This document shows, piece by piece, positions 42,604 to 53,222 of a stretch of DNA of 64,000 nt; position 1 is the stretch's first letter; every line of letters starts with the position of its first letter. The stretch is taken from contig NW_020289975.1 in assembly GCF_003144245.1 (NCBI RefSeq), forward strand, positions 1 through 64,000, read 5' to 3'. Below the pieces are notes generated by a model that saw only the letters and a program-made list of their open reading frames with translations, was not told the origin of the DNA and made no database searches. The translations under genes were made by a program, and so were the position numbers. The stretch comes from Jaminaea rosea. Its lineage: Eukaryota; Basidiomycota; Exobasidiomycetes; Microstromatales.

Positions 42604-43140
42604 GCGGGTCGCGGCGTGGAGGGTGCGGAGTGGAGGGTGGAGAGAGAGAGGGAGGAAATGGACAGCAGGGTATGCGGCGTTGGTGCGCGCGCGCGTGCCT
42701 ACTTTGATGCTCAGTGTGTGTGCGTCACTCCAAGTTCATGTGTGCGTTACTCCAAGTTCAGTCTTATACAGTGAATTCTCGCGAATCGATTCAAACCCCC
42801 ATCTTAGTCTGTGCGGGCATGGCGAGCATGGCCTTGGTGATAGATGAGCATGGGCGGCGGCGTGAGCCAGGCGTGAGGAGATGCGCCGAGGCAGACGGTG
42901 AGGGCGGAAGGACGGGCGGGGAGGGTGCGACGCGTCGCCGCCACTGAACTCTGGCGTCGAGGAAGCCCTTTCCGTCGCCGCTCTTTGGGCTGACCAACAC
43001 TCGTCCCTTTCTTTCCCTCTTCTCCATACCACCAGCTGCGCCTTCGTTCCCGCGACCTCCTTCTCGTCCACTACTCGACAGCATTGCGAGCCAAGAACAG
43101 CAACTACTCCCACACCCACACCTCACGCTCACACCTCGCT
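42604..43140. promoter_or_regulatory. GFA1 3' region with 22-bp tandem repeat; RAD51 promoter with ACGCGT at 42930-42935
   Basis: Two 22-bp direct repeats (42717-42738 and 42739-42760; core ACTCCAAGTTCA, 21 of 22 identical) lie downstream of GFA1. ACGCGT at 42930-42935 sits in the perfect 12-bp palindrome GCGACGCGTCGC (42927-42938), 206 bp before the RAD51 ATG, and fits an MCB element. No gene is seen. Confidence 0.5.
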
Positions 43141-44556
43141 ATGGCATCGCAGGGGAGCTCCTCCCACCCTTCCCAGCTGCAACAGGGCTCCAGTGGCGCC
43201 GGCGAGGACGATGTTGGTGCAGGCCCGCTCCTCGTCTCCAAACTAGAGGTACGTGCCTTTCTCCACCGCACTGTCTGCCCACATCTCCACCTTCTCGGTG
43301 CTGTACTGACCCGGTTCATCGCCGCATATATCCCACCATCTCTCGTCTCGTCTCGTCTCGTCGTTCGCCTCGCCCAGGAATTCGGCATCTCATCCTCCGA
43401 CTGCAAGAAGTTGGCAGAAGCTGGCTACTACACTATTGAGAGCATCGCATTCACCCCTAAGCGCATATTGTGCACTGTCAAGGGGATCAGTGAGGCCAAG
43501 GCGGATAAGATTCTTGCAGAGGGTGAGTGCATACACGCAGCATGCATACAGCCACGCCGACACTCGTGCTGATTCCTCCACGCCACGCTCCCCTCCCCAG
43601 CCGGTAAGCTCGTCCCCATGGGCTTCACCACGGCCACCGAGTACCACATGCGTCGCACGGAGCTCATCTCCATCACTACCGGGAGCAAGAACTTGGACAA
43701 CATCCTCGGTGGGGGCATGGAGACGGGTAGCATTACGGAGCTCTTTGGGGAGTACAGGACGGGAAAGAGTCAGCTTTGTCACACGCTGGCTGTTACGTGC
43801 CAGGTGAGGGTGCGAGGACGAAGGAAGGAGGCGCGAATATATGCTGACCCTGCTGCTCTTGCGTCGCGCGTTCAGCTGCCCATCGACATGGGAGGAGGAG
43901 AGGGTAAATGCCTCTTCATCGATACGGAGGGTACATTCGTGAGTCCCTCGTCCACTTCTCCACACCACCGTGACTCCCTCACTGAATCTTCCCTCCTTCC
44001 CCCACTTCCACGCCCGCTCACGCCCGCACAGCGCCCCGTCCGCCTTCTCGCCGTCGCAGAGCGATACGGCCTCAACGGGGAGGAGGTCCTGGACAACGTG
44101 GCCTACGCACGCGCCTACAACGCCGAGCACCAGATGCAGCTCCTCATGCAAGCCTCAGCCATGATGGCCGAATCGCGTTTTGCCCTCCTCATCGTCGACT
44201 CCCTCACCTCGCTGTACCGCACCGACTACAATGGTCGCGGCGAACTCTCTGCTCGTCAGTCCCACCTCGCCAAGTACCTCCGAATGCTCATGCGCCTCGC
44301 CGACGAGTTTGGCGTAGCCGTCGTTATCACGAATCAGGTGGTGGCGCAGGTGGATGCGGGCGCTTTTGGGGGTGGAGGGGACACGAAGAAGCCCATTGGG
44401 GGGAATATTGTGGCGCATGCTAGTACGACGAGGTTGAGCTTCAGGAAGGGGAGGGGCACGCAGAGAATCGTCAAGGTTATCGACTCGCCCTGCTTGCCAG
44501 AGGCAGAGGGGGTGTTCAGTATTGGGCCGGAGGGCATCACCGATCCCGTTGATTGA
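43141..44556 (+). CDS. RAD51: Rad51 recombinase
   Basis: Five exons (43141-43248, 43378-43522, 43601-43803, 43876-43938, 44032-44556) give 347 residues. A Gln/Ser-rich start is followed by the helix-hairpin-helix N-terminal domain ([32 protein letters not shown]), the polymerisation linker GFTTATEYH, Walker [46 protein letters not shown], Walker [24 protein letters not shown], and loop 2 [20 protein letters not shown] before [15 protein letters not shown]. It forms filaments on single-stranded DNA and performs strand exchange in homologous recombination. All catalytic motifs are present. Intron 1 contains TCTCG repeats. Loop 2 is slightly altered (a Gly run) against yeast. Confidence 0.96.
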
Positions 44557-44855
44557 CGCGGTAGCGCAGCGCGTCTGATGATGCCGTCGAGATTGGACGT
44601 CAAGTAGCCGCCCCCCTTCTCAGCGCTTTTTCCTATCCTCTCCCTTGTTCTTCTCTCTTTCTCTCTTCTCGCTCGCCTCGCCTCGCCTCTTCTCGCCTCT
44701 GTACATCATACACCCACACGACACGACACACGCACGCACGCATCGCGCTAGTCCATCCCCCCTTACAATCTTGATTTCTTCTTGTCTTGTCAAAGTCACA
44801 TTAATTTCCCTCTTCCTACGAGCGACTACGACTACGGCTTCGGCTTCGACTGTTC
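44557..44855. other. Convergent 3' gap
   Basis: This is the 3' region of RAD51 and the PWI gene. It is pyrimidine-rich with CGCCT and ACGC repeats. No gene is seen. Confidence 0.6.
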
Positions 44856-46151
44856 CTACCTTGCACGCCGCGTGGGTGGGCTGGCCGAAGGGGAATGAGG
44901 TGAGGGTGGGGATCGTGAAGGCGAGACATCTCTGCGTCGGCGATGGTCGGTTCGCCTAGATCTGACCTTGCTGGACGGATAGCGATCCGAGTCTTCCTCC
45001 TCAGAATCGTCGTTACGGCGTCGACGGTTGCGGTTGCGGTCGCTCTGGTGCTCTCGGATCTCTCTGTCGTCGACTTCTTGCGCTCGCCTAAGAGCCGGGC
45101 CATCGTCGTCGTCGTCGTCGTTATAGCGTCGACGCGGCTGGTAACGCTCCTCCCGCGGCGAGCGAGAGCGCGAAGTCGTCCTGCGTCTGCATCTGCGCTC
45201 GTCCCTATTCTCCTCCTCAACGCGACGTCGGCGCTCGTACCTATCTCGGTCTTCTCGCTCGTCAACATCGTAGTGCCGCCTGCTCGAGCTCGACGGTCCA
45301 CCTCCATAGTACCGATCGCGATGATCGTCGTCGCCCCGACGAGGTTCGTCTCCTCGAGGGGGCGGAGGGCCACGCGCTCCCCACCCAGAGTCTTGACTGC
45401 GCGCTGTTACGTTGCCCGACTTATCTTTGAACGTCGCATTCCCTCCGCGAGAAGGGCCAGCCTGTTCTCGCGCTGCTCCCCCTCCTCTGCTGCTGGCACC
45501 GCCACTCCCACTCTCTGCCTGTCGCTGTGCCCACCTATCCACCCCTCTCTGCCCTGAAGGAGTCGTCACAGGCCCATCCCTCCTCCTCGCCCCACGAATA
45601 GCCCCCCCATCCCTCTCCCTCGCCTCCTTCATCTCCCTCTTCTTCCTCTCTACAAACTCCCCCGGAATACCCCCCACACTCTGTTGAGCACTCAACAACA
45701 ATTCCCACAACTCCCTCACAAACTCCCCCGTCTTGCCCTCCAGGAACCCACTAAGGGAAAGTTGCATCTTTCGCGGATCGAGAGAGGAGGTAGTGGTAGG
45801 AGAAGAGGCTGCTTCTTCTAGGAGGGAATATGTGTATTCGACTACAACGTCGTCCTCGAAGTCGAGGAGCTCTGAGACGCGTTGTGAGATCCAGGGACGA
45901 AAGACGCTGAGGGATACTTTGGTTAGGTCGACTTTTTGGTTGAAGGAGGAGGGGAAGGGGGATTTGGATTCTAGTCTGCGGGTGCGTGCGTGCGTGCGTC
46001 CAGGTGAGGAGAGGGGAAAAGGGTTAGCGGGTGATGCGTGAGGGCGTGGGGGGCGGGGGATCAGGACGTACTGCTTGAGCAATTTGGACTCCTTGTTCCT
46101 ATAGCGCGGGTCTGATTCGGCGGATATTCCGCGATAGCCTACGTCACCCAT
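44856..46151 (-). CDS. PWI-domain splicing factor (SRRM1/SRm160-like)
   Basis: Exons 46151-46072 and 45975-44856 give 399 residues. The N-terminus MGDVGYRGISAESDPRYRNK joins across the intron to KLLKQLESK and then the PWI domain: VDLTKVSLSVFRPWISQRV, ELLDFEDDVVVEYTYSLLEE, MQLSLSGFLEGKTGEFVREL, LLLSAQQSVGGIPGEFVERK. These match human SRRM1 almost residue for residue in pattern. The C-terminal half is rich in Arg, Ser and Asp with RS/RD dipeptides, typical of nuclear splicing co-activators. The 96-nt intron has length 3n and no stop, so an unspliced product would stay in frame. The splice is chosen because SRRM1 has KLLKQ followed directly by Leu. The 3' end at 44856 is the first stop; a further C-terminal intron is possible. 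A CCTTG repeat (46154-46185) lies just upstream. Confidence 0.9.
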   Translation of the reverse strand: MGDVGYRGISAESDPRYRNKESKLLKQYVLIPRPPRPHASPANPFPLSSPGRTHARTRRLESKSPFPSSFNQKVDLTKVSLSVFRPWISQRVSELLDFEDDVVVEYTYSLLEEAASSPTTTSSLDPRKMQLSLSGFLEGKTGEFVRELWELLLSAQQSVGGIPGEFVERKKREMKEARERDGGAIRGARRRDGPVTTPSGQRGVDRWAQRQAESGSGGASSRGGGAAREQAGPSRGGNATFKDKSGNVTARSQDSGWGARGPPPPRGDEPRRGDDDHRDRYYGGGPSSSSRRHYDVDEREDRDRYERRRRVEEENRDERRCRRRTTSRSRSPREERYQPRRRYNDDDDDDGPALRRAQEVDDREIREHQSDRNRNRRRRNDDSEEEDSDRYPSSKVRSRRTDHRRRRDVSPSRSPPSPHSPSASPPTRRAR

Positions 46152-46153
46152 TC

Positions 46154-46185
46154 TTGCCTTGCTTTGCCTTGCCTTGCCTTGCCTT
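46154..46185. repeat. (CCTTG)n pentanucleotide repeat
   Basis: About six GCCTT/GCTTT units lie immediately upstream of the PWI gene ATG, in the 5' leader position of that gene. Confidence 0.8.
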
Positions 46186-46434
46186 AAAGATGGTATTGGG
46201 TGGTAGCGAGTGGAGGAGAGAAGGACAAAATCACCAATCCACGGAAGAGGAGACGAGCCGCGGTCGGGCTTGCGTGGAGTTGGAGCGGCAGCGGATAGAG
46301 AAACGCGACGCTGACTAAGCACTGGGTGGTCTGTGCCTGGTCGGTCAGTCGATTTCGACGTGAGACTCTCTCTGCCTCTTTCTGGCCCCTCAACTTCCTC
46401 ACCCTGTCCCCCCTCTCCGTCCCCTCCGCCCACG

Positions 46435-47730
46435 ATGCCCAACCCGCGCATCGGCCTAGCAGTCTTTCTCCTCTCTCCCCAGGGCTACATCCTACTCGGT
46501 AAACGTCGCGGTTCTCACGGATCTGGCAGCTTAGCATTACCCGGTGGTCACCTCGAATGGAACGAATCATGGTCGGGCTGTGCGACTCGCGAGGTAGAGG
46601 AGGAGACGGGTCTCTCCCTTTCTCACACGCCGGAGTTTCTTACCGCGGTCAATACTACAGGGATCGATGCTGCGCCAGGTGGGCACGAGGAGGATGGAGG
46701 GCTACACTACGTTACCATCTTCATGCTCTCCCCCGTCAACCGATCTCAAGTAGACGAGGTGCGCCTGACCGAACCGACCAAATGCGATGGGTGGAGATGG
46801 GTTCCTCTTTCCTACCTCTTTTCCCTCTTCCACGGTCAGGAGGCTCTGGAGCGATTAGCGTCGAGTAGTCGACAGCAAGGTAGCGAGTTGGGGGTTTCGA
46901 TGGAGAAGCTTTTGATGGCTGAGCGATTGGGTGAGAGGATTGGGAGGGATGCTGGTAGGGAGGAGGTGGGACAGAGTGAGGGGGGAGAGACGGACGTTGT
47001 ACTCGTTGCTGGAGGGGAGGAGGTGCAGCAGCTGCAGCAGAGACGCGGTAGTTTGGGGCCCCAAGACGACGAGGAGCAGGTGGTTTGGGCACTCGCTGAT
47101 GATCTATTCAGGGGAGCAGGCCTCTTCAAGCCCATGATGACCGTCTTGCGCGAGAGGGGCGAGCTATTACGCACAATGCTCCGTGCTGCGGAAAGGGATG
47201 GAGAAGCGGATCGAAGCAGATCAACAAGCGCCGTCGCCGCAGCAACAGCAGCGTCCCCCCTATCCCCGCATCAACGCTCCGTCCGCCTCGCCCCGAACAT
47301 CTTCCCCAGCGACGCCACCGACGTAATAAATGCGGCCCTATCCGCCCCTCCTCACCTCAAGCACTCCCTCCTCTTCCACTTCCCCGTCCCCACGCCCCTC
47401 ATTGCATCCAACATAGTCTCCGTCCTGTCGGTGGACAAACCACTTCGGCCCCGGGACACGCGCATCGTTTACGAAGCCGCGAGGATGGAAGAGCAAGGTG
47501 GGGCCCCCTGCGTGAGGGTGAAGGTGGAGACGAGCACTGTGAGGCTATTGAGATTGACGGGGAATGCCGTCTGTGAGGATGTTGCCCTGGTAGTCAGGAC
47601 TATGCAGGCTTTTCCCGGCAAGGCGAGCGCGGGGTTGCAGCAGAAGTTGAGAGGTACGGCGGGGGTAGGAGAGGAGAAGATTGTGTTCGAGGAGGGGACT
47701 GTGGGGACTGTGGAGAGGACGATTGCGTGA
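46435..47730 (+). CDS. Fusion: NUDIX hydrolase (NUDT15-like) plus Pcc1-like domain
   Basis: A single frame of 431 residues from ATG 46435. Residues 1-150 are a NUDIX hydrolase like NUDT15: RIGLAVFLLSPQGYILLGKR, SHGSGSLALPGGHLEW and the NUDIX box with REVEEETGL, then HYVTIFMLSPV and KCDGWRWVPL. After a Gln/Glu/Gly-rich linker, residues about 310-395 resemble Pcc1/LAGE3, a small KEOPS/EKC subunit: LLFHFPVPTPLIASNIVSVL, DKPLRPRDTRIVYE, CVRVKVETSTVRLLRLTGN and DVALVVRTMQAFPG. KEOPS makes t6A37 on tRNA; NUDT15 enzymes clean up modified nucleotides. The NUDIX call is firm. The Pcc1 call rests on motif order and length and is probable. If Pcc1 is encoded only here, this gene would be essential. Translation restart at an internal Met (47131-47180 region) is an alternative to true fusion. 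Confidence 0.8.
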   Translation: MPNPRIGLAVFLLSPQGYILLGKRRGSHGSGSLALPGGHLEWNESWSGCATREVEEETGLSLSHTPEFLTAVNTTGIDAAPGGHEEDGGLHYVTIFMLSPVNRSQVDEVRLTEPTKCDGWRWVPLSYLFSLFHGQEALERLASSSRQQGSELGVSMEKLLMAERLGERIGRDAGREEVGQSEGGETDVVLVAGGEEVQQLQQRRGSLGPQDDEEQVVWALADDLFRGAGLFKPMMTVLRERGELLRTMLRAAERDGEADRSRSTSAVAAATAASPLSPHQRSVRLAPNIFPSDATDVINAALSAPPHLKHSLLFHFPVPTPLIASNIVSVLSVDKPLRPRDTRIVYEAARMEEQGGAPCVRVKVETSTVRLLRLTGNAVCEDVALVVRTMQAFPGKASAGLQQKLRGTAGVGEEKIVFEEGTVGTVERTIA

Positions 47731-47853
47731 GAAGAACGAGGTGCCGGGTGTGGTGGGAGTGGGAGCGATGTTGGATGATGATGCTGATGAATGGTGTATT
47801 ATACAATGCGAAAGAAACAAAGATGCAAGACGCGCGTTTGGGCGAGCGTATAG

Positions 47854-48735
47854 CTACGTTTGCGCTGGGTTCCCACTCTTACCGTCACTCTGTGCCAACA
47901 GAGTCAACGTCTCTCCCGTGAACCACCTCGGGCTAGGCCAGACCTGTGCGGCACGACGGGTCAGCGCTCTTCTTTCAGCGAACGCACGCCTACTCACCCT
48001 CGCCACCACTTTCCCCTTTATACACCCCAAGGGAACAGGACCATAATGTCTCGAATCGGTCGAGTGGCTCAGATTGTCTCCCGTAAGGAAGACGTGACCC
48101 ACGGGCACAGTGACGTACAGGTCGGGGCCTTTGCGCTGGACTGGGCAGATGAGGAGGGAGGATGGTGAAGGTGATGCAGCTTCTTCTCCTCCTCCTCCTC
48201 CTGCTGTTTCACCTTCCTCGCTTGACTGGCCGACAACAGCCTCCGCCTCTGCCTGGGCCTCCGCCTCTGCCTCGGGCTGGGATGCCTCTGCAACCTCGCC
48301 CAGCTGTACGCGTGGGTCCATCAACACCCTATCGCCTGGCAAGCCCACTATGCGTTTGCAAACGTATCGCGATGGATTACGAGGGGAGGCGGAGACTACC
48401 ATATCCCCTATTCTGAGTGGAAGGCCACACGTCGGGTCCTTCTTCGATATCCTCGTCTTCCAAGGCATCCCAGCTCCTGCTCCTGTTCGCTCACTCGCGC
48501 GCAGCCCCTCTAGCCATCTCGCAAAGGGTAGTCGCACCTGTAATAGCCAGTCCCCCTGTGGGGAGAGGGTGGGAAGCATAGATGGGCCCTCGCATCCGCG
48601 TACTTCGAAGAGATGTGTGGTGATCACGTGGAGGAGGCAGGCGATTTGTAGGCCTCGTACCAGGTAGGGACGAGTGGAGCGCAGACGATGGGACCATGCG
48701 GAGGAGGAGGAGGATGCGAAGGATCGTGAGGCCAT
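47854..48735 (-). CDS. IMP1: Mitochondrial inner membrane protease subunit 1 (S26 signal peptidase)
   Basis: From ATG 48735, with a probable 54-nt intron (47997-47944, GTGAGT...CACAG, in-frame if retained), the product has 275 residues. An N-terminal hydrophobic stretch (GLQIACLLHVITTHLFE) precedes the catalytic Ser in GCEGPSMLPT (Ser52), GDMVVSASP, the catalytic Lys in RYVCKRIVGLPGD, and the box-E segment VFLTGDNLSHSTDSRHYGPV. This is the Ser-Lys signal peptidase layout of Imp1, which trims proteins delivered to the mitochondrial intermembrane space. After the Lys box an insertion of about 60 residues rich in Ala, Glu, Gly and Ser interrupts the catalytic fold; yeast Imp1 has no such insert. 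The pattern DSRHYGPV points to IMP1 rather than IMP2. Confidence 0.9.
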   Translation of the reverse strand: MASRSFASSSSSAWSHRLRSTRPYLVRGLQIACLLHVITTHLFEVRGCEGPSMLPTLSPQGDWLLQVRLPFARWLEGLRASERTGAGAGMPWKTRISKKDPTCGLPLRIGDMVVSASPRNPSRYVCKRIVGLPGDRVLMDPRVQLGEVAEASQPEAEAEAQAEAEAVVGQSSEEGETAGGGGGEEAASPSPSSLLICPVQRKGPDLYVTVPVGHVFLTGDNLSHSTDSRHYGPVPLGCIKGKVVARVSRRAFAERRALTRRAAQVWPSPRWFTGETLTLLAQSDGKSGNPAQT

Positions 48736-48989
48736 GCTGCTGTGCGTGCAGTCACGCGAGGATGCTGCTTGAGGGAGGTGAGGCGAGGCGAGGTGAGGTG
48801 ATGATGCGGAGGAGAGGACGCAAGGCGGACTGAGCTATCATGCAGGCGAGAATCGCCCGTCTTGCCTCGTCTTGTCTCTCTCCGTGCGCCTCCACGAAGG
48901 AGCTGCCGGACTTTACGCAACCGACTCGCCTCACACCTCACCTCGCCTCGCCTCCTCACTTCTCACTTCCTCCTCATCCTCATCCCAAC

Positions 48990-49316
48990 ATGTCCGCATC
49001 CCAACGTCTCTTCCCCCTCTTCGCAGCCAGCGTAGTAGGCGTAGCAACAGGCTACTACATCTTCGACCCTATCCTTCGCCAATACTCACGAGACACTTCA
49101 GGTACCTTCCAACCCGAACAGATCAATGGTGGAGCAGGAAGTTCACCCTCTAAACCGGAAGCGGTCCCTAGTTTGACGAGGGGGATCTTGGCTCAGGATG
49201 AGGGGCAGAAGAGGGCAGACGAGTTGAGGGCTAAGGCTACGATGAACGCTGCGCAGAGGGCTAGTGAGGCGGCTAAGGAGAGGGCGGAGAAGACGGGCGA
49301 GGGGAAGGTGGTGTAG
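48990..49316 (+). CDS. Small predicted membrane protein
   Basis: ATG 48990 gives 108 residues: MSASQRLFPLFAASVVGVAT continues into GYYIFDPILRQYSRD, a single hydrophobic helix near the N-terminus. A soluble tail follows, rich in Ala, Glu, Arg and Lys (KRADELRAKATMNAAQRASE), likely helical. The start at 48990 is preferred over an upstream in-frame ATG at 48840 because the helix begins directly after it. The form resembles small mitochondrial inner-membrane or assembly proteins, but I do not recognise the family. It diverges from IMP1 and converges on RNA14. Confidence 0.65.
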   Translation: MSASQRLFPLFAASVVGVATGYYIFDPILRQYSRDTSGTFQPEQINGGAGSSPSKPEAVPSLTRGILAQDEGQKRADELRAKATMNAAQRASEAAKERAEKTGEGKVV

Positions 49317-49499
49317 TGTAGGAGAGAGGTGAGTAGAGAAAGTGCGCTGCGGAGGGGGCAGAAATTGACAGACAGACTGCTCACGCTTCTCTCGCAGGTA
49401 GCAATCGGATAGGGTGGCTCGCGACGCTCATGCTGCAATTACATATAACCATGCGCCCTCTTGGCCCCCTCGCGCGATGCGCCTCACTCACGGGCGCAC

Positions 49500-52400
49500 T
49501 CAATACCTCCTCCCACCAGCCATGGGCATACCCCTCCCGGCTGCCGCTCCCATCGGCCCACCTCTCATCCCCCCCGCAGTCCCCATCCCACCTTGCATCC
49601 CGCCTCTCTGCGCTCCCCACCCTCCCCTCTGCGGTGGTCCCCCCATCCCCTGTCCCTGCCCTGGCCCTCCTTGCCCCTGCCCAGGCCCAGGCCCAGGCAA
49701 AGTTGCGCCGCGCAGCACATCCATTATCTCCCCAGCAGGCAAACGCGGTCCATCCCAGCTACGCAATGAGGGCAGAATGCTCAGGAAGAAGAGCACCGCG
49801 TCTGGCAAGGGGCGCTCCGCTAGCACGTTGGGTGCAGGCGCTCCTGCTGCGGAGGAGGGAGGGATGGGTGGGAGGCCAGGAGCGCCCCCATTGTTGGCTG
49901 CAACGGCTCCTCCGGCGCCGAAAGCCGAATTCTGCGGTGGGAGGGGACCACGACGCTGCGGAGGTGGAGGGGCAAGATCCCTCTCGCTGGCACCCGCCCC
50001 TGCTCCGCCTCGCATACGCTTGTTTCCCCCCTCACCCACGGCTGGCGAGTTGCCCCTTCGCGACATATCGTCCGCCGGTCGCTTCGTTGCCGCAGCAGCA
50101 GACACCGCCGCGGCCGCTGCGGCTGCCTTTGCTGCAATGGCTGCGTCCTTGCTCCCGTTCGTCGTCGTCGCCGCTGCCTCCTCCCCGCCGACAGCGCCCG
50201 CCGCCGCCGCAGCGGTAGCTACAGCCCGATCGGCCGCTGTGGCTCCGTACGTGTTGACGATGCCGAGATCGCGCGGCCCAATGACCTCCAAATCCATGTA
50301 CGTCGACCTGTCCATCAACCTCTTCAACGGCGCCTCATCAGGGAATGCCTCTGCCAGTCGTGCCTCCAACTTCTTGATGCTCGTCGAATCCCCAAAGCTG
50401 TACTCGTAGCTAGACCAGCGATCCCAAATCGGGCGTGCGCGCTCCGCCGGTTGAAAGGTGGTGATGGTCCGCTCGAAGAGGGCGCGCGCATTGTTGTCGT
50501 CATTGATCGAGATCAAGAAGTCGAGGTAGCGCACCACGAATGCCTCGTCGCTCCCAAAAGTCTTGAGGGCGAGCTCGAAGACCTTTGTAGCCACGCCCGC
50601 ATCCTTACTGCAGTGGTACTCCATGAGGGCGCTGGCCTCGTAGACTTGCCAGGTGCAGTGTGGCGACTTGCGCGCTTTAGAAAAGACGGCGCGTGTGGGG
50701 CGTAGACCCTCTGTGCGGCGGACGTGATGCATCCATTTGATCCAGACGAGAGAGGACTCCTCCTTGAGCGACTCGATGCGCGGCTGCGTGGTGCTGCGGA
50801 GGGCTTCCTTCTCTGCGTCGCGGGCCAACTCGCGTTTGCGCTCCTCTTCACGCTCTTCACCTTCGATCTCGTCCGCTTCACCGCCCGCACGACGAGCGGC
50901 CAGGGCGGCGGCGCGCACTTCTTGGCCCGCTGTGTCAATCTTGGCTAGCTGCTCGTCCAAGCTGGCGGCGAGGGTCTCGATCCTCTTGTGCACCTGAGCC
51001 AGAAGAGCCTCAAAGATGCCCGCGCACTCGCTCGTGGCTCCTCTCGCTTCACCGGACTCGACGAGGGCGAAGCTGAGCAGAAAGCTGCCAGGATTGGCAT
51101 CCAGTCCGTCTTTGAGCCATTGAGTGGCTTCGTTCGGGTTCGGGGAGTGACTCTCGGCCCACTTGGCCGCCATGTACCAGATTTCGGGGTAGAAGCGCAT
51201 GTGCATCGTCGCCTTTGCGTACGCGACGCTCACGCGCTTGTTGAGGGCGTCCGTGTCTGTGGCGGCGAGCTCGAGCGGGTCGGACTCCTCCCATTGGAGG
51301 TAGGCTTTCCAGCCCTGCAGCCTTTCGCGATCACGCGTGACGTCGGACTCGGCGGGAGAGTCGACGCTGGCTATCCAGGCTGGTAGGCGGGGGAGAAGAG
51401 GACGATGTAGTGGGTCAACGAGACCGCGCATCTCGCGCAGGGCGGAGCGAGCCGTCATGTAGGCTGGGGATCGTTCAGCGAGGAACTTCTTGGCTGTCAC
51501 GCGATTGAGGCCCTGCGGAGATGAGGGGGGCGAGATTGTGTAGTGGTCAGTCACTTGCGCTCTTGTCTGCCTGCGCGCGTCCTCTCAATCGGCTCACATT
51601 CTCGAATTGGTCGTACTCCCTCCAGATCTGCTCGACGTTGGCCACAGGAACGCCCACGACGCGCTGGAAGATGCGGCGCATATCGTCCATCTTCTGCCCT
51701 TGAAGCCAAGACGTCTTTGCCTCTCTCTCCTTGACGAAGCGTAGGTATTCCATCCAGATGTCCCCGGCATCACGGCTCATCCCCACATGACGCACAGCAA
51801 AGTCGTACGCCTCCTCGATCAACTTGCGCACACGGCCATGCTCCCCCTCGTCGTCCCCACTTGCCGTAGCGCTAGGCGCGGGCAAGGGATTGACTCGACG
51901 CGTGTAGTTGAGGTAGGCCTTCCAGAGCGAGACGGAAGGTGTCGTCCTCAAGCAACGGGTGAAGAGCTGTTCTACCTCCTTGAAGTTGCCCAGGCTGAGC
52001 TCCAAATCGATGAGACTTTGCCACTGCCTGGCGGCATTTGGGTACACCTTGAAGAAGTCCTCGTACGTCTGTCTGACCTGCTCGATGGACTCGCCCTCGG
52101 CCAGCCGGGCCTCGCAGTCGGCCAGGAGGGTGAGCCACGCCTCTGAGTCGCGGGGTGAGGCTTCTACTCGAGAGAGAAGATGCGCGCGACGGGCGGCTGG
52201 GGTAGAGAGGTCCGCGTTGCTTCCTGAGGCGGAGGCTTCTTGCTGGACCGAGGCGAGGAAATTGTTGACTTGGGACATGGCTTCTTCCCTGTGGGCGGCG
52301 GATTGGAGCGGGGCCGTTTGGGGTACTTGATCGTCCTCTGGCTGCTTCTTCTCCTCCTCGGCAGGTGCGGGCGTCGACTCTTCCTGAGGCTCGGACTTGA

Positions 52401-52779
52401 CGGGCGCGGGCGACGAAGCTGCTGCTGCCGCGGCGGCGGCTGCGTGAGCTCTAGCCCGTCGAGGATCTTGAGGGAGCGAAGGCTCAGCCGGCTCAGGCTT
52501 GACCGTCGTCGGTGCTGGTGCTGGCGCTGGCGGCGTACTACTTGCGGCAGGATTCTCGTCGACTGGAATCTGCGATGGTCCAGCCTGATCACTCTCATGC
52601 TGCTCAGCCTCATCGGCATCTGCGTATTCACCCTTGACTTGACCATCAGCGTCCTGGTGATTGGCATCCATTGCCTCGTCGGCTGCAACACTCGTCGAGG
52701 CAGCCATATCTGCGGCTGGCATCTCGTTGATCGATTCCTGAGCCGTCACGGCATCACTGCTGCTGTTCTCGTCGGCCAT
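49500..52779 (-). CDS. RNA14: mRNA 3'-end processing factor Rna14 (CstF77)
   Basis: Exons 52779-51598 and 51512-49500 join in phase 0 over an 85-nt intron to give 1064 residues. An Ala/Pro/Glu-rich disordered N-terminus is followed by HAT repeats: [159 protein letters not shown], and [14 protein letters not shown] (the Suf domain). The C-terminus is Gly/Met/Arg-rich. Rna14 is the scaffold of cleavage factor IA, binding Rna15 and Pcf11 for cleavage and polyadenylation. I chose ATG 52779; the codons before it hold no ATG. Confidence 0.93.
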
Positions 52780-53222
52780 CGGTGCGCTCACTCGAGGAGA
52801 TGCGATGCAAAGGGCTCTGCTAGGCTAGGTGAGGAGGCTCTGAGAACACGCAAGGTGAAGGACTACCGCACGCAGTGACAATGTCCAAAGAATGCGCGAT
52901 TGTGAGTCAGCAAACAAGCTTCGCTCGCACAGAGGGATGCTGGGTGATGTGATGAGTTGGTAGGATGGTAAGGATAGATGGATGGATGCAATGGAACGGG
53001 AGCAGCTCGCGGCCTTGACCTGGGATTCTCTCCCTCCCTCCCGCCCGTCTGCCCTCCCACGAGCGCGCAAATCGAAATTGGCTCCACCTCACTTCGACTG
53101 AGCCAAGTCGAGACGAGGCGACGTCGACGACGGGAACAACACACACGACTGACTTTGCAGCACGACGGATTGGCTTCCTCCTCTTCTTCTTCTCAACACG
53201 CAACGCAGCAGAGCAAATCAAG
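52780..53222. promoter_or_regulatory. Divergent promoter of RNA14 and GOT1
   Basis: A 443-bp gap with no gene. GGATGGATGG repeats lie near 52975-52987. No clear TATA box is seen. Confidence 0.5.

Noticed and set aside
52780-52791. Upstream start for Rna14 at 52791
   Set aside because: The codon there is GTG, not ATG; the ATG at 52779 is used instead.
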